The notes under the pieces were generated by a model that saw only the letters and a program-made list of their open reading frames with translations, ran no database searches and was not told where the DNA came from. The position numbers and the translations under genes are program-made. A stretch of 64,000 bases of DNA from Lachnospiraceae bacterium. Lineage in GTDB: Bacteria; Bacillota; Clostridia; Lachnospirales; Lachnospiraceae. The stretch is taken from positions 62,001 to 126,000 of the forward strand of contig CAADTP010000015.1 in assembly GCA_900751995.1 (NCBI GenBank), given 5' to 3'. Below, piece by piece: positions 59,855 to 64,000 of the stretch (its first letter is position 1; every line of letters begins with the position of its first letter).

Positions 59855-59890
59855 AGAGACAGGCGATCGTGCGTCTGTCTCTTTTTTTTT
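59855..59890. terminator. Terminator between yerC and the DUF1836 gene
   Basis: AGAGACAG (59855-59862) pairs with CTGTCTCT (59875-59882), followed by eight T bases. A leading A-run makes it usable from the minus strand too. Confidence 0.88.
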
Positions 59891-59938
59891 CGGTGCGCCC
59901 GGCGACGCACGTTTATGACCGGATGTGAGCTCCGGATA

Positions 59939-60559
59939 TTATTTGTCTTTTTTTGAGGAATCCGTATCTTTTGAGGAATTCATGTGGTCGATCATGTTTT
60001 CGATGATCATTTTTTTCATGTATACGTCGAAGCTAAGAAGACAGATAAAGGAAAACTGGTGAAGGAATTCCTTATCCTCCGGGTCGGCGTCCTCAAAAAT
60101 TTCTCCGGCACTTTTGAAACGGCGCATAAGATCCTTTTCCAGGTAACGGATCTGTGACTGCTCCATACTGAAAACCTCCTGGTAGATGTAAGTCATGTCC
60201 TTTTCTGTAACGGACTTGAAGTATTTCTCGGTGATCGGTCCCAGAAGGGTCTGGATATCACTGATGGAGAGGATATTCTTAAAATAGTAGATAAAAATCA
60301 GCATCAGCAGATGCTCCCGGGAATACCGCTTTTTTTCCGGCGGGGGAAGGAGCTTGTTCTTTGCGTAATTGTTGATCATGGTCTTGGTCAGGATCTTGTC
60401 ATCATCATGACGCTTGGTGGAAGCGAGATTATCTTCCATAAAGGTTGTGACCTGATCCATGTAAAGAGCAATATTGGGAATTTCATCGGGTTTTATATAA
60501 TCAAGCTCAGCAATTTTTGCAAAAATGCTGTTCATCATTTCTTTTTCGTTTTCTGTCAT
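59939..60559 (-). CDS. DUF1836 family protein
   Basis: A 206-residue protein of the DUF1836 family. The central part (about 60-115: TMINNYAKNKLLPPPEKKRYSREHLLMLIFI) has the look of a MerR-type winged helix that reads a Pro-rich wing, so a DNA-binding role is likely, followed by an alpha-helical part. In other Lachnospiraceae the family is found as single regulators of unknown targets. AGAGGTGAT precedes ATG 60559. It has a clear minus-strand promoter and is convergent with yerC. Confidence 0.85.
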   Translation of the reverse strand: MTENEKEMMNSIFAKIAELDYIKPDEIPNIALYMDQVTTFMEDNLASTKRHDDDKILTKTMINNYAKNKLLPPPEKKRYSREHLLMLIFIYYFKNILSISDIQTLLGPITEKYFKSVTEKDMTYIYQEVFSMEQSQIRYLEKDLMRRFKSAGEIFEDADPEDKEFLHQFSFICLLSFDVYMKKMIIENMIDHMNSSKDTDSSKKDK

Positions 60560-60581
60560 CGCATTATCACCTCTGCTCCCT

Positions 60582-60610
60582 ATTATATAGTTTTAAATAC
60601 TACTTGTAAA
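60582..60610 (-). promoter_or_regulatory. Promoter of the DUF1836 gene
   Basis: On the minus strand, TTTACA (complement of 60605-60610), 17 bases, TATAAT (complement of 60582-60587). Confidence 0.65.
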
Positions 60611-60704
60611 GAAACTTTTTTTCAGAGAGGTGGGTTTACCGGAAAGTAAAGTCATGATAGTATATAAAGATACTGTTCATATGGAAAAAGAAATGGAGAT
60701 CAAA

Positions 60705-62948
60705 ATGAGTATACATGATGCTTTGGACACATTGAATCCTATGCAGCGGGAAGCTGCCGTACATACAGAGGGACCACTTCTGATCCTCGCAGGAGCCGGT
60801 TCCGGAAAAACAAGAGTGCTGACCCACAGGATCGCCTATTTAATGGAAGAAAAGGGTGTAAACCCATGGAATATCCTGGCGATCACCTTTACTAACAAGG
60901 CCGCCAATGAGATGCGGGAACGTGTGAATAAAATTGCGGGAATGGGTGCGGAGAGCGTATGGGTCTCCACCTTCCATTCCGCCTGCGTGAGGATCCTGCG
61001 CAGACATATTGAGGTGCTGGGCTTTGGCAGTAATTTTACCATTTATGATGCCGACGACCAGAAAACAGTCATGAAGGAAATCTTCCGGAAATTTGATATC
61101 AATACCAAGATCTACAAGGAACGTGCTGTTCTTGCTGAGATTTCCCATGCCAAGGATGAACTGATCACACCGGAAGAGATGGAGCTGAATGCGGGCGGCG
61201 ACCCGGACGCACGGAAGATTGCCGGTATGTATAAGGAATATCAGTCTATCCTCCGGGGAAACAATGCACTGGATTTTGATGACCTGATCGTGAAGACGGT
61301 GGAGCTTTTTCAGTATAATCCGGATATCCTGGACTATTATCAGGAACGTTTTAAATATATTATGGTGGATGAGTATCAGGATACCAATACTGCCCAGTTT
61401 AAATTTGTAAGTCTTCTTGCTGAAAAATACAAGAATCTCTGTGTGGTTGGTGATGATGATCAGTCTATCTATCGTTTCCGCGGTGCAAATATCGGGAACA
61501 TCTTAGGCTTTGAGAAGGTTTTTCCAGAGTCTAAGGTGGTGCGCCTGGAACAGAATTACCGTTCTACCCAGAACATCCTCAACGCAGCCAATGAGGTGAT
61601 CGTCAACAACACAGAGCGTAAGGAAAAACGCCTCTGGACAGAGAACGAAGAGGGCGATAAAGTACATTTCCGTCAGTTCAACAACGGATTTGAGGAAGCG
61701 GAGTATGTTGCAGGAGAGATCATCCAGGGGCGCCGCAACGGGAAATTCCAGTACAAGGACTGTGCAGTACTTTATCGGACCAATGCCCAGTCCCGTCTCT
61801 TTGAGGAGAAATTTCTCCTGGCAAATGTTCCTTATAAGATTGTCGGCGGCGTGAATTTTTATGCCCGCAAAGAGATCAAGGATCTGTTAAGCTATCTGAA
61901 GACCATTGACAATGCCAGTGATGATCTGGCTGTGCGCAGGATCTTAAATGTGCCAAAAAGAGGGATCGGACTCACCAGCATCGGCCGTGTCCAGGACTAT
62001 GCGGATATGATGAACCTGAGCTTTTATGATGCGCTCCGCGTGGTGGAGGAAGTACCGTCCATTGGCAGGGCAGCAGGAAAGATCAATGATTTTGTATCCT
62101 TTATCCAGGGACTGAAAAGTAAGGCAGAGGCCTATACAGTCCGTGAAACCCTGGAAGAGGTCATTGAACTTACCGGTTATGTGAAGGAACTGGAGGCAGA
62201 GAAAACGGAGGAGGCCCAGGCGAGGATCGAAAATATCGACGAGCTGATCTCCAAGACAGAATCCTTCCAGGAAGCCATGGAGGAGGCCGGACAGCCGGCA
62301 ACACTTTCTGCATTTCTGGAGGAGATCGCACTGGTGGCAGATATCGATTCTGTTGATCCGGATCAGGATTATGTGCTGCTGATGACCCTTCACAGTGCCA
62401 AAGGACTGGAATTCCCAAATGTATTTATCGTGGGAATGGAGGACGGTGTTTTTCCGGGATATGCTTCCATCTGGTCCGGTGATCCGTCGGATATCGAGGA
62501 GGAGCGAAGGCTCTGTTATGTGGGGATCACCCGTGCCATGAAGGAACTGACTTTAACCTGTGCAAAACAGCGGATGATCCGTGGGGAGACTCAGTATAAC
62601 CGTGTGTCACGTTTTGTAAGGGAGGTTCCACGGGAGCTGGTAGATCTTGGACATACCATTCAGGAGAAAAAGCCCAGAGTAGATGATATCGTATCTCCGA
62701 AAAGCGCCTATGCCCAGATGAAAATGAATTTCCAGGCAAAAACAAGCCTTCAGAAGAAGGATTTCACCGTTACCAAGGCAGCGAAGCTGGATTACGGAGT
62801 CGGTGATACCGTGCGCCATGTGAAATTCGGAGTTGGTATCGTGAAGAATATTGTAGAAGGCGGCCGGGATTACGAGGTAACGGTAGATTTTGACAAAGTC
62901 GGTGTGAAAAAAATGTTCGCAGGTTTTGCCAAACTGAAGAAGATCTGA
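60705..62948 (+). CDS. pcrA: DNA helicase PcrA/UvrD
   Basis: A 747-residue superfamily 1 helicase of the PcrA type, acting in repair, plasmid replication and removal of stalled RNA polymerase. LNPMQREAAVHTEGPLLILAG leads to Walker A GAGSGKTRVL near 32. Other motifs are TFTNKAA, FHSACVRILRR, VDEYQDTNTAQF near 222, DDDQSIYRFRGAN near 249, RLEQNYRST near 285, TLHSAKGLEFPNV near 562 and YVGITRAMKELTL near 606. The C-terminal Tudor-like end (VGDTVRHVKFGVGIV) matches PcrA. ATG 60705 with GGAGAT is chosen; in-frame starts upstream at 60681 or 60630 are possible. Confidence 0.96.
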   Translation: MSIHDALDTLNPMQREAAVHTEGPLLILAGAGSGKTRVLTHRIAYLMEEKGVNPWNILAITFTNKAANEMRERVNKIAGMGAESVWVSTFHSACVRILRRHIEVLGFGSNFTIYDADDQKTVMKEIFRKFDINTKIYKERAVLAEISHAKDELITPEEMELNAGGDPDARKIAGMYKEYQSILRGNNALDFDDLIVKTVELFQYNPDILDYYQERFKYIMVDEYQDTNTAQFKFVSLLAEKYKNLCVVGDDDQSIYRFRGANIGNILGFEKVFPESKVVRLEQNYRSTQNILNAANEVIVNNTERKEKRLWTENEEGDKVHFRQFNNGFEEAEYVAGEIIQGRRNGKFQYKDCAVLYRTNAQSRLFEEKFLLANVPYKIVGGVNFYARKEIKDLLSYLKTIDNASDDLAVRRILNVPKRGIGLTSIGRVQDYADMMNLSFYDALRVVEEVPSIGRAAGKINDFVSFIQGLKSKAEAYTVRETLEEVIELTGYVKELEAEKTEEAQARIENIDELISKTESFQEAMEEAGQPATLSAFLEEIALVADIDSVDPDQDYVLLMTLHSAKGLEFPNVFIVGMEDGVFPGYASIWSGDPSDIEEERRLCYVGITRAMKELTLTCAKQRMIRGETQYNRVSRFVREVPRELVDLGHTIQEKKPRVDDIVSPKSAYAQMKMNFQAKTSLQKKDFTVTKAAKLDYGVGDTVRHVKFGVGIVKNIVEGGRDYEVTVDFDKVGVKKMFAGFAKLKKI

Positions 62949-63067
62949 AAATGAAATGGCCGTTTTGCATATATTTTGTGAAAATATTTCGAAGCAGCTG
63001 CAAATAACATTATTCCGGAATGTTCCTGTTAAAATTTGCGTAAGTTATGGTAAAATCAGACATATGG

Positions 63068-63076
63068 TGGTATAAT
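63068..63076 (+). promoter_or_regulatory. Extended -10 promoter of the small membrane-protein gene
   Basis: TGGTATAAT (63068-63076) is an extended -10 with no good -35. It lies about 105 bases before the 63182 start. The pcrA-to-63182 gap of 233 bases has no other clear feature. Confidence 0.5.
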
Positions 63077-63181
63077 AAGAACACTTAGGAAAGGTCGGTA
63101 CAGTGATAGAATATTTTTGCTGTGCTGCCGGTTTACTGTCAGACAGTACAGCCGAACAGAAAGAAAGGATGGTGCAGTGTT

Positions 63182-63412
63182 ATGAATTTAAATACAACAA
63201 AGCTTGAAGAACTGCTTGCAACACTGAAGAAAAAAGAAGAAGAGAAAGATAAGAACACAGTCCTTTGGGTACTGGCGATCATCGGCGCAGTTGCAGCTGT
63301 TGCAGGAATCGCATTTGCAGTATATCGTTTCTTCGCTCCGGATTACCTGGAAGATTTTGAAGAAGATTTTGATGATGACTTCGATGATTATTTCGAGGAT
63401 GAGGAAGAGTAA
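63182..63412 (+). CDS. Small membrane protein with acidic tail
   Basis: A 76-residue protein of unknown function. A charged N-terminal helix (KLEELLATLKKKEEEKDK, about 6-23) leads to one hydrophobic segment (about 25-46; VLWVLAIIGAVAAVAGIAFAV) and a tail made almost only of Asp, Glu, Phe and Tyr (EDFEEDFDDDFDDYFEDEEE). Orientation is probably N-in. An open frame extends upstream to 63122, but codons there are not protein-like. The ribosome site, AAAGGATGG, is a little far. Proteins of this build are seen in Lachnospiraceae, but no named family is assigned. Confidence 0.7.
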   Translation: MNLNTTKLEELLATLKKKEEEKDKNTVLWVLAIIGAVAAVAGIAFAVYRFFAPDYLEDFEEDFDDDFDDYFEDEEE

Positions 63413-63490
63413 GAACTTTCACTGCAGAGGCTGTTTTGAACAGATCAGAATGGCTGTCTGTTATGTATGAATATGAGAAGCGGATAATTG

Positions 63491-63522
63491 AAGCCCCGGC
63501 GCGATACCGGGGCTTGATTTTT
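63491..63522 (+). terminator. Terminator after the small membrane-protein gene
   Basis: AAGCCCCGG (63491-63499) pairs perfectly with CCGGGGCTT (63507-63515), followed by GATTTTT. Confidence 0.9.
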
Positions 63523-63622
63523 GAAGACGGACCGTGAAACGCTGGCGTTCATGAGCAGACAGTAAAGAGGATCCTGAATGTTCGAACTATTGTCTGCTGG
63601 TTATAAAACAGAAAGAGGATTT

Positions 63623-64000
63623 ATGAAAAAAGGTGAAATTTACGAAGGTATTATAGAAAAAGTGGAATTTCCAAACAAGGGTTTTGTTTGGGTCGATGAC
63701 CAGAAAGTAATTGTAAAAAACGGAATTCCGGGACAGAAAGTCCGGTTTATGATCAATAAGAAACGTTCCGGCCGGGCGGAAGGACGTCTTCTGGAGGTCC
63801 TGGAGAAATCTCCGCTGGAGACAAGAGAACCTGCCTGTCAGGAGTTTCCGGCATGTGGCGGCTGCATGTACCAGACCATGAGCTATGAGGCACAGAAGGA
63901 TATGAAGGAACATCAGGTGAGGGAACTTCTGGATGGGGCAGTAAGAGAGAGCCTGGCTAAGATCGGGAAGAACGGTGATGGGACAGAAGAAGCTGAGGCT
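63623..64000 (+). CDS. 23S rRNA (uracil-5-)-methyltransferase, 5' part
   Basis: Only the first 126 codons lie in the window and the frame stays open at the edge. The start MKKGEIYEGIIEKVEFPNKG and the strand pattern to about residue 58 fit the TRAM RNA-binding domain. CQEFPACGGCMYQTM near 73-87 is the iron-sulfur cysteine motif of the RumA/RlmD/RlmCD family, which methylates U1939 and/or U747 of 23S rRNA using SAM. After the motif comes a Glu/Gly-rich insertion (KIGKNGDGTEEAEA) that is not typical. The catalytic domain is outside the window, so which uracil is modified cannot be told. AGAGGAT precedes ATG 63623. Confidence 0.88.
   Translation, partial: MKKGEIYEGIIEKVEFPNKGFVWVDDQKVIVKNGIPGQKVRFMINKKRSGRAEGRLLEVLEKSPLETREPACQEFPACGGCMYQTMSYEAQKDMKEHQVRELLDGAVRESLAKIGKNGDGTEEAEA

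Noticed and set aside
1..64000. tRNA, rRNA, tmRNA, SRP RNA, RNase P RNA or prophage genes
   Set aside because: I scanned the gaps by eye and saw no cloverleaf, CCA end, rRNA motif, integrase or phage structural gene; a covariance search would be needed to exclude small RNAs.

Overview
The window reads as chromosome from an anaerobic, low-to-mid GC Gram-positive bacterium of the Clostridia, most likely Lachnospiraceae and possibly Blautia-like. This rests on the gene families (DUF4364, DUF1836, DUF1540, YerC-type TrpR-like protein, class III ribonucleotide reductase), the AGGAGG ribosome binding sites, the MurE DNPR signature for meso-diaminopimelate, and the Firmicutes gene order. The genus cannot be fixed from sequence alone. 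Almost everything is ordinary core genome. I see no rRNA, tRNA, CRISPR array, prophage or complete insertion sequence, and no obvious defence or biosynthetic island.

Layout: (a) 1-4.8 kb, a carbohydrate ABC importer (binding protein and two permeases, no ATPase) with a TIM-barrel sugar isomerase and nagB. (b) 4.9-10.6 kb, CBS-domain protein and asnA on the minus strand, a zinc-ribbon protein with an Asn-rich repeat, nrdD behind possible NrdR sites, and an orphan carbamate kinase. (c) 11.1-13.1 kb, a repeat-bearing, probably wall-anchored surface protein behind a long leader. (d) 13.2-26.7 kb, the compact run murE-priA-def-fmt-metallopeptidase-rsmB-rlmN-prpC-prkC-rsgA-rpe-thiN, which joins wall precursor synthesis, translation start, rRNA modification and Ser/Thr signalling. 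(e) 26.8-29.1 kb, ychF and lgt; the end of lgt overlaps a second convincing small reading frame. (f) 29.3-33.3 kb, a divergent AraC-type regulator and lacZ sharing one symmetric control region. (g) 33.4-47.1 kb, a dcw cluster: mraZ-rsmH-ftsL-ftsI-second PBP-mraY-murD-ftsW-murA-ftsQ-ftsZ. It has a five-repeat MraZ operator and no murG or murC. (h) 47.2-49.2 kb, a double DUF1540 protein and infC-rpmI-rplT behind a terminator-containing leader; infC appears to start at AUU. (i) 49.3-54.1 kb, livJHMGF. (j) 54.1-64.0 kb, a cytidylate-kinase-like protein, polysaccharide deacetylase, rarA, a DUF624/radical SAM/DUF4364 operon, yerC, a DUF1836 regulator, pcrA, a small acidic membrane protein, and the 5' part of a 23S rRNA uracil methyltransferase gene cut by the window edge.

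The genes mostly serve envelope growth and division (murE, prkC/prpC, the dcw cluster, lgt, deacetylase) and translation (def, fmt, rsmB, rlmN, rsgA, infC-rpmI-rplT). The features most worth a second look are small: the out-of-frame 59-codon ORF over the lgt tail, a hairpin with a U-run that covers the ribosome binding site of the second dcw PBP, that PBP's KTA in place of KTG, three exact-period repeats on the DivIB/FtsQ tail, the Asn-rich zinc-ribbon protein, the HPKTG-type surface protein with its structured leader, and two solute-binding proteins lacking a lipobox. I did not find a clearly new multi-gene system.
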